DNA of 64,000 nucleotides from Oerskovia enterophila (GCF_001692445.1 NZ_MAQA01000011.1:29245-93244), one strand, 5' to 3'. Shown: positions 1-10,076, counted from the stretch's first letter. Made by a program: numbers and translations. The notes: a model not told the origin generated them from the letters alone.

Positions 1-51
1 GCGGGCGCCCTGCGCGCCTCGCTGCGCGTCCTGGGCGGCCCCCGTGGGTGA
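1..51 (+). CDS. ruvA: RuvA C-terminal tail (partial, 5' end outside window)
   Basis: Reading frame 1 is open from the window edge to a TGA at 49-51 and encodes a short Ala/Leu/Arg-rich helix (ending LRVLGGPRG). This fits the end of RuvA domain III, the flexible domain that contacts RuvB. It overlaps the ruvB start by 8 bases, the usual ruvA-ruvB arrangement. Only 16 residues are visible, so the call rests mainly on position before ruvB. Confidence 0.7.
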   Translation, partial: AGALRASLRVLGGPRG

Positions 52-1177
52 CTTCGACCGCGTCGGGTACGCCGAGGGCGAGGAGCCCTTCACGTCCGAG
101 CGGATCGTTGCGCCGGCCGCGGACGACCTCGAGCGCGCGGCCGAGGCCGCGCTGCGTCCCCGGCGGCTCGAGGAGTTCGTCGGCCAGCTCGTCGTGCGCG
201 ACCAGCTCTCCCTGGTCCTGCAGGCCGCGCTGGCCCGCGGAGCGACCCCCGACCACGTCCTGCTCTCGGGCCCTCCCGGGCTCGGCAAGACGACCCTCGC
301 CATGATCATCGCGGCCGAGCTCGGCGCGTCCCTACGGGTGACGTCGGGCCCCGCGATCCAGCACGCGGGCGACCTCGCCGCGGTCCTGTCCTCCCTCGAG
401 GAGGGCGAGGTCCTGTTCATCGACGAGATCCACCGGCTCGCGCGCCCCGCCGAGGAGCTGCTCTACGTCGCCATGGAGGACTTCCGGGTCGACGTGGTCG
501 TGGGCAAGGGAGCGGGGGCGAGCGCGATCCCGCTGGCCCTGCCGCCGTTCACGGTCGTGGGGGCCACCACGCGCGCCGGGCTGCTGCCCGCGCCGCTGCG
601 CGACCGGTTCGGGTTCACCGGGCACCTCGACTTCTACTCGCCCGACGAGCTCCAGCGCGTCCTGGTCCGCTCGGCCGGCCTGCTCGGCGTCCGGCTCGAC
701 GCCGACGCCGCCCACGAGATCGCGGGCCGCTCGCGCGGCACCCCCCGCATCGCCAACCGCCTGCTGCGCCGCGTGCGCGACTGGGCCCAGGTGCGCGGCG
801 ACGGCTCGCTGGACCTGCGGGCCGCGCGGGCGGCGCTCGAGGTCTACGAGGTCGACGAGCTCGGCATGGACCGCCTCGACCGGGCCGTGCTCGGCGCGCT
901 GTGCACCCGCTTCAACGGCGGCCCCGTGGGGCTGAGCACCCTGGCCGTGACCGTGGGCGAGGAGGCGGAGACCGTCGAGACCGTCGTCGAGCCCTTCCTC
1001 GTGCGCGAAGGGCTGATCGGGCGCACCCCGCGCGGGCGCGTCGCGACCGCGGCTGCCTGGGCGCACCTCGGGCTCACACCCCCCGACCCCCTCGCGCCCC
1101 GCGGCCCGGGCGGCCTGACGGGGGGACGGAACGGCTCCGGACGGACGGGGCGAACCCTGTTCGACACCGGGGCCTAG
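44..1177 (+). CDS. ruvB: Holliday junction branch-migration helicase RuvB
   Basis: RuvB is the AAA+ motor that, with RuvA, drives branch migration of Holliday junctions before RuvC cleavage. The 377-residue product has Walker A GPPGLGKT (about residues 76-83), Walker B LFIDE (124-128), the sensor segment [19 protein letters not shown] and the arginine-finger/lid region [13 protein letters not shown], followed by the winged-helix C-terminal domain. Length is a little above the usual 340-350 because of an N-terminal extension and a Gly/Arg-rich tail. The GTG start lies inside the end of ruvA, so the two are translationally coupled. Seen directly; the family assignment is secure. Confidence 0.97.
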   Translation: MGDFDRVGYAEGEEPFTSERIVAPAADDLERAAEAALRPRRLEEFVGQLVVRDQLSLVLQAALARGATPDHVLLSGPPGLGKTTLAMIIAAELGASLRVTSGPAIQHAGDLAAVLSSLEEGEVLFIDEIHRLARPAEELLYVAMEDFRVDVVVGKGAGASAIPLALPPFTVVGATTRAGLLPAPLRDRFGFTGHLDFYSPDELQRVLVRSAGLLGVRLDADAAHEIAGRSRGTPRIANRLLRRVRDWAQVRGDGSLDLRAARAALEVYEVDELGMDRLDRAVLGALCTRFNGGPVGLSTLAVTVGEEAETVETVVEPFLVREGLIGRTPRGRVATAAAWAHLGLTPPDPLAPRGPGGLTGGRNGSGRTGRTLFDTGA

Positions 1178-1221
1178 ACTGGGGGAGTCTGAGCGGCGGA
1201 ACTCCACGGTCGTACGGTTCG

Positions 1222-1250
1222 TTGGTGATCCGTACGCGTGCGCCTAGACT
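1222..1250 (+). promoter_or_regulatory. Promoter for yajC-secD-secF
   Basis: TTGGTG at 1222-1227 and TAGACT at 1245-1250 are separated by exactly 17 bases, a good primary sigma-factor promoter. It lies about 44 bases before the yajC start. A second TAGACT at 1175-1180, at the end of ruvB, has no matching -35 box. Confidence 0.65.
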
Positions 1251-1293
1251 GCCGCGCAGATCCCAGCACAGAACAGGAATCGGTTACCCCGTC

Positions 1294-1713
1294 ATGGACT
1301 TCAGTCTCATCCTCATCCTCGCCCTCGCCGCAGGTGCGATGTTCCTCATGACCAACCGGTCGCGCAAGGCCCAGAAGGAAGCAGCAGCCTTCCGGACCAA
1401 CCTGGCCCCCGGCCAGGAGGTCATGACCGGTTCCGGCCTGTTCGGCACCATCGTCGCGGTCGACGAGGAGAAGGACATCATCACGATCGAGTCCACCCCC
1501 GGCAACCAGTCCCGCTGGCTGCGGGCAGCGATCGCCAAGCTCGTCGAGCCGCCCGTCGCCGAGGACCCGGCAGAGGACGACGAGGACGGCTCGGTCCTGG
1601 GGGACACCGACCCGACCTCGACGGTCGACGACGTGCTCGACGTCCCGGACGACCTGTCCGGACTGACGGACAAGCCGGGGGACAAGCGGGACGACGGCAC
1701 CGACAGCAAGTGA
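1294..1713 (+). CDS. yajC: Preprotein translocase accessory subunit YajC
   Basis: YajC is a small single-pass membrane protein that associates with SecDF and the SecYEG translocon. The 139-residue product starts with one hydrophobic helix (residues 3-19), followed by a basic stretch and the typical YajC core LAPGQEVMTGSGLFGTIVAV, then a long acidic Asp/Glu-rich tail of about 55 residues that is longer than in E. coli YajC. The ATG at 1294 was chosen because the hydrophobic helix begins there; the longer open frame upstream runs antisense-like through ruvB. It precedes secD and secF, as in most actinobacteria. Confidence 0.92.
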   Translation: MDFSLILILALAAGAMFLMTNRSRKAQKEAAAFRTNLAPGQEVMTGSGLFGTIVAVDEEKDIITIESTPGNQSRWLRAAIAKLVEPPVAEDPAEDDEDGSVLGDTDPTSTVDDVLDVPDDLSGLTDKPGDKRDDGTDSK

Positions 1714-1716
1714 CAC

Positions 1717-1746
1717 ACGTCGCGCCCCGATCCCGGGGCGCGACGT
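1717..1746. terminator. Perfect 13-bp hairpin between yajC and secD
   Basis: Arms 1717-1729 and 1734-1746 are perfectly complementary (ACGTCGCGCCCCG and its complement) around a 4-base loop, with no U-tract. It starts 3 bases after the yajC stop and ends 52 bases before secD. It could be a terminator, an attenuator that lowers secDF relative to yajC, or an mRNA-stabilising stem. Confidence 0.6.
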
Positions 1747-1798
1747 CGATCCGCGTCATCGCACGCTCGATGTCGCGCGCACGAGAAGAGACGGATAG

Positions 1799-3598
1799 TT
1801 GGCCACCTCCAACACACGACGCGCCAGGCCCGTACGTACCCTGGTGATCCTCGCTGCACTGATCGTCGCGTTGTTCGCGTCGATCTTCGCCGGCACCAAG
1901 TGGTCGGACGCGAGCACCACGCCCGGACTCGCCCTCGACCTGGAGGGCGGCACGCAGATCATCCTGACGCCGATCGCCTCCGAGGGGCAGGTCACCGACG
2001 AGACGATCCAGCAGGCGATCAACGTGATCCGCCAGCGTGTCGACTCCTCGGGAGTCACCGAGGCCGAGATCACCAGCCAGGGCAAGAACATCGTCGTCGG
2101 GCTGCCCGGCACCCCGAGCGACGAGACGCTCGACCTCGTGCGGAAGTCCGCGCAGATGCGGTTCCGCCCGGTCCTGACGTACGGAGCACCCACCCCGGTG
2201 GCCTCCGAGACGCAGGCCGAGGAGCCCACCGCGCCCACCGCGCCCGTGACCCCCACGAGCCCCAGCGACCTGGCCCAGATCACCCCGGAGATCCAGGCCC
2301 AGTTCGACGCGCTCGACTGCACCGACCCCAAGAACCTGACGGGCGGCACCGGTGACGACGCCGACGCCCCGCTCGTCACGTGCGCCGACGACGGCACGGT
2401 CAAGTACATCCTGGGCCCGGTCGAGATCGAGGGCACCGAGATCTCCAACGCGAGCTCGGGCCTCGGCACCACGGCCCAGGGCGTCAGCACCGGCCAGTGG
2501 GTCGTCAACATCGAGTTCAACGCCGAGGGCACCAAGGCCTTCCGCGACACCACCACGCGCCTGGTCGCGCTGCCTGCCCCGCAGAACGCGTTCGCCATGG
2601 TCCTCGACGGGCTCGTCATCTCCGCCCCGACGGCCAACGTCGCGATCCAGGACGGCAAGGCCGAGATCTCCGGCAACTTCACCCGCGAGAGCGCCGCGCT
2701 GCTGGCCAACCAGCTCAACTTCGGTTCGCTCCCGCTGACCTTCGAGGTCCAGAGCGAGCAGCAGATCTCCGCGACGCTCGGCAGCGAGCAGCTCGAGAAG
2801 GGCCTCATCGCCGGCGCGATCGGACTGCTGCTGGTCGTCATCTACTCGCTCTTCCAGTACCGGGCCCTCGGCCTGGTCACGGTGGCCTCGCTCGGCATCG
2901 CGGCCGTGCTCACCCTCGGGGTGATCCTGCTGCTGTCCTGGACGATCGGGTACCGGCTCTCCCTGCCCGGTGTCGCGGGCATCATCGTCGCGATCGGCAT
3001 CACCGCGGACTCGTTCATCGTGTACTTCGAACGCATCCGCGACGAGCTGCGCGACGGACGTACCCTGAACTCGGCCGTCGAGAAGGGCTGGGACCGCGCA
3101 CGGCGCACCATCCTGGCTTCGGACGCGGTCAACTTCCTCGCTGCGGTCGTGCTGTACTTCCTCGCCGTGGGCGGCGTGCGCGGCTTCGCGTTCACGCTGG
3201 GTCTGACGACGCTGATCGACCTGATCGTCGTCTTCATGTTCACGCACCCGGTCATGCAGCTGCTCGCACGCACCAAGTTCTTCGCGAACGGGCACCCTGC
3301 CTCGGGCCTCGACCCGCGCCGCCTCGGCGCGAGCGCCCGGTACGCCGGGCGCGGACGGGTCGCCCGGCCGGGCGCCGAAGGCACCCAGGACGCACCCGTG
3401 AGCGACGCGTCGAGCGACGAACCCTTCGGCAGCCCCACGCGGGAGAAGGTCGGCGCGAGCGTCGGCACCGCCACGGCGGGCGAGGGGACCCGGCAGACGA
3501 TCGCCGAGCGCCGCGCGGCCGCACGGCGCGCGGCCGAGTCCGGCTCGACCACCACCGACTCCTCGACCGAGGGCGACAAGAACGAGGAGAACCTCTGA
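1799..3598 (+). CDS. secD: Protein translocase subunit SecD
   Basis: SecD and SecF form the RND-type, proton-driven accessory complex that pulls exported proteins through SecYEG. The 599-residue product has an N-terminal membrane helix (about 13-30), the DLEGGTQI motif, a large periplasmic-side P1 domain carrying a Pro/Ala-rich insertion near residues 135-155, and the five-helix membrane block with the GIAAVLTLGV and GIIVAIGITADSFIVYFERIRDE motifs. The C-terminal cytoplasmic tail is long and polar. The start is a TTG preceded by GAGAAGAG; no better start lies nearby. The stop overlaps the secF ATG by one base (TGATG). Confidence 0.96.
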   Translation: MATSNTRRARPVRTLVILAALIVALFASIFAGTKWSDASTTPGLALDLEGGTQIILTPIASEGQVTDETIQQAINVIRQRVDSSGVTEAEITSQGKNIVVGLPGTPSDETLDLVRKSAQMRFRPVLTYGAPTPVASETQAEEPTAPTAPVTPTSPSDLAQITPEIQAQFDALDCTDPKNLTGGTGDDADAPLVTCADDGTVKYILGPVEIEGTEISNASSGLGTTAQGVSTGQWVVNIEFNAEGTKAFRDTTTRLVALPAPQNAFAMVLDGLVISAPTANVAIQDGKAEISGNFTRESAALLANQLNFGSLPLTFEVQSEQQISATLGSEQLEKGLIAGAIGLLLVVIYSLFQYRALGLVTVASLGIAAVLTLGVILLLSWTIGYRLSLPGVAGIIVAIGITADSFIVYFERIRDELRDGRTLNSAVEKGWDRARRTILASDAVNFLAAVVLYFLAVGGVRGFAFTLGLTTLIDLIVVFMFTHPVMQLLARTKFFANGHPASGLDPRRLGASARYAGRGRVARPGAEGTQDAPVSDASSDEPFGSPTREKVGASVGTATAGEGTRQTIAERRAAARRAAESGSTTTDSSTEGDKNEENL

Positions 3599-4716
3599 TG
3601 GCGCAGGGATTCGCCCAGTGGGGCAACGACCTCTACACGGGGCGCAAGTCCTACCAGATCGTCGGCAACCGCCGCCGCTTCTACATCGTCGCGATCGTCA
3701 TGGTGCTCCTGTCGTTCGGGGTCCTGCTCACCAAGGGCTTCAACCTCGGCATCGACTTCCGCGGCGGCTCCGAGTTCGTCGTCTCGAACGTCAGCGACAC
3801 GAGCCAGCAGCCCGCGATCGACGCCGTGTCCGAGGTCGCCCCCGCCGAGGTGCCGCGCGTCACGACGGTCGGCGGCAGCGCCATCCGCGTCCAGACCGAC
3901 CGCCTGACGGCGGACGAGGTCACCGAGGTGCGGGACGCGCTCGCCGGCGCCTACGACGTGACCGAGAACGACGTCACGACCGCGTTCATCGGCCCCAGCT
4001 GGGGCAAGGACGTCTCGCAGAAGGCCATCACGGGCCTGATCGTCTTCCTCGCGCTCGTGGGCGTGGTCATGACGATCTACTTCCGCAACTGGCGCATGGC
4101 CGCGGCTGCGCTCATCGCGCTCTTCCACGACCTCATCATCACGGTCGGGATCTACGCGGCGATCGGCTGGGAGGTCACCCCGGCGACCGTGATCGGCTTC
4201 CTGACGATCCTCGGGTACTCGATCTACGACACCGTCGTGGTCTTCGACAAGGTCCGCGAGAACACGGCCGGCATCCTCGACCAGACCCGCAGCACCTACG
4301 CCGAGCGCGCGAACCTCGCGGTCAACCAGACGCTCGTCCGGTCGATCAACACCTCGGTCGTGGCCCTGCTGCCCGTCAGCGCCATCCTGTTCATCGGCGC
4401 GTTCCTGCTCGGTGCCGGCACGCTGCGTGACATCGCGCTCGCGCTGTTCGTCGGCATGGCCGTGGGTGCCTACTCCTCGATCTTCCTGGCCACGCCCCTG
4501 GAGGTCTCGCTGCGCGAGCGCGAGCCCGCCATCAAGGAGCACACCCAGAAGGTCCTGGACAAGCGTGCCGCGCTCGTCGCCGAGGCGGCCGAGGGCACGG
4601 GCGGCGCCTCGCGCGACGCCCAGCTCGCCGCGGCCGGGGTCCAGGCCACGGGCCAGCTCCAGCCGGGATCGCACCAGGGCGTCAAGGCGCAGCCGCGACG
4701 CAAGCGGGGGCACTGA
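3598..4716 (+). CDS. secF: Protein translocase subunit SecF
   Basis: SecF is the partner of SecD in the export motor. The 372-residue product has the N-terminal helix, the GIDFRGGSEF motif, the periplasmic domain and the membrane block with FHDLIITVGIYA and GYSIYDTVVVFDKVREN, which are SecF signatures. Its C-terminal about 70 residues form a charged cytoplasmic extension rich in Ala, Gly and Lys. The ATG overlaps the secD stop by one base, indicating translational coupling. Confidence 0.96.
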   Translation: MAQGFAQWGNDLYTGRKSYQIVGNRRRFYIVAIVMVLLSFGVLLTKGFNLGIDFRGGSEFVVSNVSDTSQQPAIDAVSEVAPAEVPRVTTVGGSAIRVQTDRLTADEVTEVRDALAGAYDVTENDVTTAFIGPSWGKDVSQKAITGLIVFLALVGVVMTIYFRNWRMAAAALIALFHDLIITVGIYAAIGWEVTPATVIGFLTILGYSIYDTVVVFDKVRENTAGILDQTRSTYAERANLAVNQTLVRSINTSVVALLPVSAILFIGAFLLGAGTLRDIALALFVGMAVGAYSSIFLATPLEVSLREREPAIKEHTQKVLDKRAALVAEAAEGTGGASRDAQLAAAGVQATGQLQPGSHQGVKAQPRRKRGH

Positions 4717-4721
4717 CCCTC

Positions 4722-5294
4722 ATGAGCACCAGCAGCATCCTGCCCGTCGGACTGACGGGCCTGGGGTCCGAGCGCGCGGCCGAGGTCCTCGGACTGATCC
4801 GCGACGTCCCGGACTACCCCCAGCCCGGCGTCACGTTCCGTGACATCACCGGTCTGCTCGCCGACGGCAGGGCGCTGGGCGACGTGGTCGACTCCCTCGC
4901 GGCATTCGCCGCGGGGGGCGTCGACCTCGTCGCCGGTCTCGAGGCCCGCGGCTTCCTGATCGGCGCACCGCTCGCCACACGCCTCGGGGTCGGCTTCCTG
5001 CCGCTGCGCAAGGCCGGCAAGCTCCCGCCGCCCACCGAGACCGTGACCTACGACCTCGAGTACGGCACGGCGTCGATCGAGCTGCGCACGGGCACCCTCC
5101 CGCAGGGCGCGCGCGTCCTGATCGTCGACGACGTCCTGGCCACGGGCGGCACCGCCGCCGCGGGGGTCGAGCTGGTCGAGCGCTGCGGGGGCGTCGTCGC
5201 GGGGGTCGCGTTCCTCCTCGAGCTCGACGGCCTCGGCGGGCGCGCGCGGCTCGCAGGCCACCAGGTCGACACGCTCCTGCGCGTGGAGTCGTAG
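4722..5294 (+). CDS. apt: Adenine phosphoribosyltransferase
   Basis: Apt converts adenine and PRPP to AMP in purine salvage. The 190-residue product matches the family's normal size and carries the PRPP-binding loop [14 protein letters not shown] (about residues 132-145), the N-terminal [16 protein letters not shown] block and the [12 protein letters not shown] segment. It starts 5 bases after secF and is followed by relA, a neighbour order shared with mycobacteria, where salvage and ppGpp synthesis genes are linked. Confidence 0.95.
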   Translation: MSTSSILPVGLTGLGSERAAEVLGLIRDVPDYPQPGVTFRDITGLLADGRALGDVVDSLAAFAAGGVDLVAGLEARGFLIGAPLATRLGVGFLPLRKAGKLPPPTETVTYDLEYGTASIELRTGTLPQGARVLIVDDVLATGGTAAAGVELVERCGGVVAGVAFLLELDGLGGRARLAGHQVDTLLRVES

Positions 5295-5297
5295 GAT
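5292..5297 (+). promoter_or_regulatory. Possible -10 box for relA
   Basis: TAGGAT at 5292-5297 straddles the apt stop, about 54 bases before the relA ATG. No convincing -35 hexamer is visible at 16-18 bases upstream, so this is a weak call based on the -10 pattern used elsewhere in the window. Confidence 0.35.
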
Positions 5298-5350
5298 TGC
5301 CACTCCGACGGACGTCGAGATTCTCCGGCGACCAGGGAGAGGAGGCACGC

Positions 5351-7666
5351 ATGAGCGAAGAGACACGGACGGGTCGATCGTCCGGTGAGAGCGGGCCGTC
5401 CTCGGCGGCGCGCGTACGCTCGCGCCTCGTGCGGTTCGGTGTGCGGGGGAGCCAGGGCGGCACGCCCGCCCTCGAACCGGTGCTGCAGGCGGTACGTACC
5501 AACCACCCCAAGTCCGACCTCTCGGTGATCGAGCGGGCGTACGCGACGGCGGAGAAGGCCCACCGCGGCCAGATGCGCAAGAGCGGCGACCCGTATATCA
5601 CCCACCCGGTCGCGGTCGCCACGATCCTCGCAGACCTCGGCTTCGACGGCGCGACGCTGGCCGCGGCGCTGCTCCACGACACGGTCGAGGACACCGAGTA
5701 CTCGCTCGAGCGCCTCACCGAGGAGTACGGCGAAGAGATCGCGATGCTCGTCGACGGCGTCACCAAGCTCGACAAGGTGACCTACGGCGACGCGGCCCAG
5801 GCCGAGACCGTGCGCAAGATGGTCGTGGCCATGGCCCGCGACATCCGCGTGCTGGTCATCAAGCTGGCCGACCGCCTGCACAACGCCCGCACCTGGAAGT
5901 TCGTGCCGTCCTCCTCGGCCGAGCGCAAGGCGCGCGAGACCCTCGAGATCTACGCGCCCCTGGCCCACCGCCTGGGCATGAACACCATCAAGTGGGAGCT
6001 CGAGGACCTGTCGTTCGCGACCCTCTACCCCAAGGTGTACGAGGAGATCGTCCACCTGGTCGCCGAGCGCGCCCCGGCCCGCGAGGAGTACCTCGCCGTG
6101 GTCCGCGAGCAGGTCACGGCGGACCTGCGCACCGCCAAGATCAAGGCGACCGTGACCGGCCGCCCCAAGCACTACTACTCGATCTACCAGAAGATGATCG
6201 TGCGCGGGCACGACTTCGCGGAGATCTACGACCTGGTCGGCGCACGCGTCCTCGTGGACACGGTGCGCGACTGCTACGCGGCGCTCGGTGCGCTGCACGC
6301 GCGATGGAACCCGGTGCCGGGCCGGTTCAAGGACTACATCGCGATGCCCAAGTTCAACATGTACCAGTCGCTGCACACCACGGTGATCGGCCCCGGCGGC
6401 AAGCCCGTCGAGATCCAGATCCGTACGCACGACATGCACCGCCGCGCGGAGTACGGCGTCGCGGCGCACTGGAAGTACAAGGAGATCGCCAAGGCGAGCG
6501 GGGCTCCCGAGCCCGCGCAGAACGACATGGCCTGGCTGCGCCAGCTCGTGGACTGGCAGCGCGAGACTGCGGACCCCTCGGAGTTCCTGGACTCGCTGCG
6601 CTTCGAGATCGGCGGCGCGGAGGTCTACGTCTTCACGCCCAAGGGCGACGTCATCGCGCTGCCCGCGGGGTCGACCCCGGTCGACTTCTCCTACGCCGTG
6701 CACACCGAGGTCGGGCACCGCACCATGGGGGCCCGGGTCAACGGTCGCCTGGTGCCGCTCGACTCGACGCTCGAGAACGGCGACGTCGTCGACGTCCTGA
6801 CGTCCAAGTCGGAGACCGCCGGGCCCAGCCGCGACTGGCTCGCGTTCGTCAACAGCCCCCGCGCGCGCAACAAGATCCGCCAGTGGTTCTCCAAGGAGCG
6901 CCGCGAGGAGGCCGTCGAGCACGGCAAGACCGCGATCGCCAAGGCCATGCGCAAGCAGAACCTGCCCATCCAGCGCCTGCTCAGCCACGAGTCGCTCGTG
7001 GCGCTCGCCAACGAGATGCGCTACCCCGACGTCTCGGCGCTCTACGCCGCGATCGGCGAGGGACAGGTCTCGGCCGCGAGCGTCGTGCAGAAGCTCGTGC
7101 ACGCCATGGGCGGCGAGGACGGCGCGTCCGAGGACCTCGCGGAGGTCGCCCGCCCCGGGCACACCTCGCGCCGCCCCCGCACGGGCGACCCGGGCGTGGT
7201 CGTCAAGGGCGTGGACGACATCTGGGTCAAGCTCGCCAAGTGCTGCACCCCGGTGCCGGGCGACGAGATCATCGGCTTCATCACGCGCGGCCAGGGCGTC
7301 AGCGTCCACCGCGCGGACTGCGCCAACGTCGTCGGGCTGCGCAACCAGCCCGAGCGCATCGTCGAGGTCGACTGGACCACGGGCAGCAATGCCCTGTTCC
7401 TGGTCCAGATCCAGGTCGAGGCCCTGGACCGCTCGCGTCTGCTCTCGGACGTGACCCGGGTCCTGTCGGACCACCACGTCAACATCCTGTCCGCGACCGT
7501 CTCCACCTCGAACGACCGGGTCGCGATGTCCCGGTTCGTGTTCGAGATGGCCGAGCCCGGGCACCTGGCCACGGTCCTGTCCGCGGTCCGCAAGATCGAC
7601 GGGGTGTTCGACGTCTACCGCATCACGGGCTCCAAGGCGGCCGAGCAGCCTCAGCTGCCGGCCTGA
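5351..7666 (+). CDS. relA: Bifunctional (p)ppGpp synthetase/hydrolase Rel
   Basis: This long RelA/SpoT homologue makes and degrades the stringent-response alarmone (p)ppGpp. In the 771-residue product, the HD hydrolase domain comes first (SGDPYITHP, then LLHDTVEDT with H109-D110), so hydrolase activity is expected. The synthetase domain follows (YYSIYQKM, and [11 protein letters not shown] through AAHWKYKE), then a TGS domain ([14 protein letters not shown]) and a C-terminal zinc-finger-like region ([17 protein letters not shown]) and ACT domain. The ATG at 5351 has a strong GGAGAGGAGG ribosome-binding site. Actinobacteria usually carry one such bifunctional Rel. Confidence 0.96.
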   Translation: MSEETRTGRSSGESGPSSAARVRSRLVRFGVRGSQGGTPALEPVLQAVRTNHPKSDLSVIERAYATAEKAHRGQMRKSGDPYITHPVAVATILADLGFDGATLAAALLHDTVEDTEYSLERLTEEYGEEIAMLVDGVTKLDKVTYGDAAQAETVRKMVVAMARDIRVLVIKLADRLHNARTWKFVPSSSAERKARETLEIYAPLAHRLGMNTIKWELEDLSFATLYPKVYEEIVHLVAERAPAREEYLAVVREQVTADLRTAKIKATVTGRPKHYYSIYQKMIVRGHDFAEIYDLVGARVLVDTVRDCYAALGALHARWNPVPGRFKDYIAMPKFNMYQSLHTTVIGPGGKPVEIQIRTHDMHRRAEYGVAAHWKYKEIAKASGAPEPAQNDMAWLRQLVDWQRETADPSEFLDSLRFEIGGAEVYVFTPKGDVIALPAGSTPVDFSYAVHTEVGHRTMGARVNGRLVPLDSTLENGDVVDVLTSKSETAGPSRDWLAFVNSPRARNKIRQWFSKERREEAVEHGKTAIAKAMRKQNLPIQRLLSHESLVALANEMRYPDVSALYAAIGEGQVSAASVVQKLVHAMGGEDGASEDLAEVARPGHTSRRPRTGDPGVVVKGVDDIWVKLAKCCTPVPGDEIIGFITRGQGVSVHRADCANVVGLRNQPERIVEVDWTTGSNALFLVQIQVEALDRSRLLSDVTRVLSDHHVNILSATVSTSNDRVAMSRFVFEMAEPGHLATVLSAVRKIDGVFDVYRITGSKAAEQPQLPA

Positions 7667-7679
7667 CCCCGGGCACTAC

Positions 7680-7724
7680 CGAACGCCCCACGTGCCCGAC
7701 GACGTCGCGCACGTGGGGCGTTCG
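7680..7724 (+). terminator. Terminator hairpin after relA
   Basis: A perfect 16-bp stem (7680-7695 with 7709-7724, built on CGAACGCCCCACGTGC) encloses a 13-base loop. It begins 13 bases after the relA stop and has no U-tract, the usual form in this genome. Confidence 0.8.
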
Positions 7725-7785
7725 TCGTCCGGGCGAGGGGCCCGCTCGACGTGTGCCACGGTGCCCCCGGTGGCAGCATCGGGGG

Positions 7786-8892
7786 ATGGACCTGCCCGTG
7801 CTCCCGCCTACGCTGCCCATGCTCGCCAAGTCGGTCTCGGGCGTCCCGGACCCCGCCGCGGTCGACGGCGGGCTCGTCTTCGAGCCCAAGTGGGACGGCT
7901 TCCGCGCGATCGTCTACCGTGACGGCGACGAGGTCCGCCTCGACAGCCGCAGCGCCAAGCCCATGGAGCGCTACTTCCCGGACGTCGTGGCGGCCGTGCT
8001 CGACGCGTTGCCCGAGCGGTGCGTGGTCGACGGCGAGATCGTGCTCGCCCAGGGCGGCAGGCTGGACTTCGAGGCACTCCAGCAGCGCATCCACCCCGCG
8101 GCTTCGCGCGTCGCCCGCCTGGCCGCCGAGACGCCGGCGAGCCTCGTGGTGTTCGACCTGCTGGCGCTGGGGGACGACGACGTCACGCAGGAGCCGCTGA
8201 GCCGGCGCCAGGAGCTCCTCGCGGGGCTGGGGCTCGACGGCCCGCACGTGCACCTGACCCCCCGCACGACGGACCGTGCCGTGGCCCAGGACTGGTTCGC
8301 GGTCTTCGAGGGCGCGGGCCTCGACGGCGTCGTCGCCAAGCCGCTCGCCGCGCCCTACCAGCCCAACAAGCGGGTCATGCTCAAGGTCAAGCACGAGCGC
8401 ACGGCGGACGTGGTGCTCGCGGGATACCGGCTGCACAAGACCTCGACCCCCGAGGACCCGCTCGTGGGCTCGCTGCTGCTGGGCCTGTACGACGACGCGG
8501 GAGCTCTGCAGTTCGTCGGGGTGGCGGCGTCGTTCCCCATGGCGCGTCGGGCCGAGCTCGTGGCGGAGCTGGCGCCGCTCGTGCTGGACCCCGGGAGCCC
8601 CGAGGCCGCCGAGCACCCCTGGGCGGGGTGGGAGAGCCCAGGGTCCGGACGCATGCCCGGCGCGCAGTCGCGGTGGAGCGGCACCAAGGACCTGTCGTTC
8701 GTGCCGCTGCGCGTCGAGAAGGTCCTCGAGGTGGCCTACGACCACATGGAGGGGTCCCGGTTCCGGCACACGGTCCAGCTCCGGCGCTGGCGCACGGACC
8801 GGGAGCCCGGCTCGTGCACGTACGAGCAGCTCGAGGAGCCCGTGAGCTACCGGCTCGACGAGCTGCTTCCGGGGGCGCCGGGGGCAGCGTGA
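7786..8892 (+). CDS. ligC: ATP-dependent DNA ligase, LigC type
   Basis: The 368-residue product is a stand-alone ATP-dependent DNA ligase with nucleotidyltransferase and OB domains only. The adenylated lysine is K35 in motif I (EPKWDGFRA). Motifs DGEIV, VFDLLALG and GLDGVVAKPL follow, then the KVKHERTADVV block and an OB domain ending near RHTVQLRRWR. Size and domain content match mycobacterial LigC (about 355 residues) rather than full LigD. A convergent minus-strand gene nearby encodes a LigD-type polymerase, so the pair may serve a split end-joining or base-excision pathway. No Ku gene is visible in the window. The ATG is preceded by GGGGG. Confidence 0.9.
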   Translation: MDLPVLPPTLPMLAKSVSGVPDPAAVDGGLVFEPKWDGFRAIVYRDGDEVRLDSRSAKPMERYFPDVVAAVLDALPERCVVDGEIVLAQGGRLDFEALQQRIHPAASRVARLAAETPASLVVFDLLALGDDDVTQEPLSRRQELLAGLGLDGPHVHLTPRTTDRAVAQDWFAVFEGAGLDGVVAKPLAAPYQPNKRVMLKVKHERTADVVLAGYRLHKTSTPEDPLVGSLLLGLYDDAGALQFVGVAASFPMARRAELVAELAPLVLDPGSPEAAEHPWAGWESPGSGRMPGAQSRWSGTKDLSFVPLRVEKVLEVAYDHMEGSRFRHTVQLRRWRTDREPGSCTYEQLEEPVSYRLDELLPGAPGAA

Positions 8893-8987
8893 GCGGACGC
8901 CGTCGCCGTCGCCGGCTGATGCACCCGGGCTCGGTGGTCACGGAACCGGAACGACGCAAGGACCGACTGCGCAGGCATCGGCGAGGG

Positions 8988-10076
8988 TCACTCCTGTCCA
9001 CCGAGCGGCTGGGGGCTTGGTAGGGACGGGGAAGGAGTGCGCGCTGGGCCGGACCGGGTCGGGACTGCCCCGGGATACCGCGCCTGCAGGTCGCCGTCGA
9101 ACAGTCGCCAGCAGAAGTCGTTCATCCGGGCCGCCGTGGGAGCGTGCCGGGCCAGGACGCGCGCCACTGCCACCGGCACCTCCGGCGGGATGTCGCCGCT
9201 CGCGCACCGACGCACGGTGGCGTTGCGTGCAGCAAGGCCGCCGCTGGCCGGCAACGGCACATCGCACACCGTGGTGACCAGCCAGTTGACCAGTCGCATC
9301 GCCGCATAGTCGGCATCGTGGTCGACGTGGTCCGCGACGAAGTCACGCTCGGCGTCCGACAGGTCGAAACGAGGCGAGGTGGCCAGCCCGAGGTCGACGA
9401 GGTAGATCTGGTCGTCGTCGGCCCGCAGGTTGCCGAAGTGTCCGTCCAAGTGCAGCACCTCCCTGCGACGCAGGAACGCGACGGCCTCGAAGAGCTGCCG
9501 CTCGAACGTCTCGACGCTCTCCGCCGGGTTCTCCAGCCTCTCGACCAGCCGGTCGGGGAGGTGCTCGAGAAAGAGCACGAGGCTGGAGGTCGCGTCGGCC
9601 AGCTCCTCGAAGCGGGTCCGGACTGCCGGGTCGCCTCCGAACTGGGCGACGACCGCCTCGATGTCCTGATGCTCGGGCGCGACCGGTGGGCGTCCCGGGA
9701 GCACCCGCCAGTGGTGCAGCAGGGCGAAGGACTCCGACTCGCCGCCGAGGACACCTTCGGTGACGGTGACGTTCGCGGCCAGCTCGCGCCACGCGCCGAA
9801 GCCCGGGCCGGCGAGTCGGTGCATGCCGTACTGACAGAAGGTCGGCAGGTCGAACAGGTTCGTTGTGCTGTGCGGATGCGCCAGTTCACGGTCGGTGATC
9901 GGGACTCGCTTGGCGAACACCGTGATGCCGTCGACGTCGAGCACGCAGGTGCCACCGCCGACCCCCACCCCGCTGGTCGGTGCATCACGGAGGAACGCGG
10001 ACAGCTCGTCGTCGTCGCGGGCGGCGAGCGAGGTTGACGCGAGGTCGTGACGGGCACGACGGGTGCTGAGCATCAC
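8988..10076 (-). CDS. Kinase-fold protein of unknown substrate
   Basis: The 362-residue product has a protein-kinase or aminoglycoside-phosphotransferase fold. It has FAKRVP with a candidate ATP-binding Lys56, a catalytic loop HLDGHFGN (H209, D211, N216) and a metal-binding DLG at 228-230 in place of DFG. The segment NLFDLPTFCQYGMHRLAGPGFG resembles a family usually named only protein kinase family protein in Streptomyces. The polymerase gene lies upstream on the same strand, about 105 bases away. The start is GTG at 10076 or ATG at 10073. Base composition looks less GC-rich by eye than the neighbours, which may mean transfer. The substrate is unknown. Confidence 0.75.
   Translation of the reverse strand: MMLSTRRARHDLASTSLAARDDDELSAFLRDAPTSGVGVGGGTCVLDVDGITVFAKRVPITDRELAHPHSTTNLFDLPTFCQYGMHRLAGPGFGAWRELAANVTVTEGVLGGESESFALLHHWRVLPGRPPVAPEHQDIEAVVAQFGGDPAVRTRFEELADATSSLVLFLEHLPDRLVERLENPAESVETFERQLFEAVAFLRRREVLHLDGHFGNLRADDDQIYLVDLGLATSPRFDLSDAERDFVADHVDHDADYAAMRLVNWLVTTVCDVPLPASGGLAARNATVRRCASGDIPPEVPVAVARVLARHAPTAARMNDFCWRLFDGDLQARYPGAVPTRSGPARTPSPSLPSPQPLGGQE

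Noticed and set aside
1151..1163. CGAACCCTGTTCG near the end of ruvB as a second SOS box
   Set aside because: The arms are separated by 3 bases, not the 4 required in the LexA consensus, and it lies inside the ruvB coding region with no SOS gene just downstream.
1481..3295. Long minus-strand open frame across yajC and secD
   Set aside because: It is an antisense shadow of the GC-rich secD codons, with Arg/Asp/Glu/Gly-rich low-complexity content and no family motif. The same applies to other long antisense frames over relA, alaS, carAB and metK.
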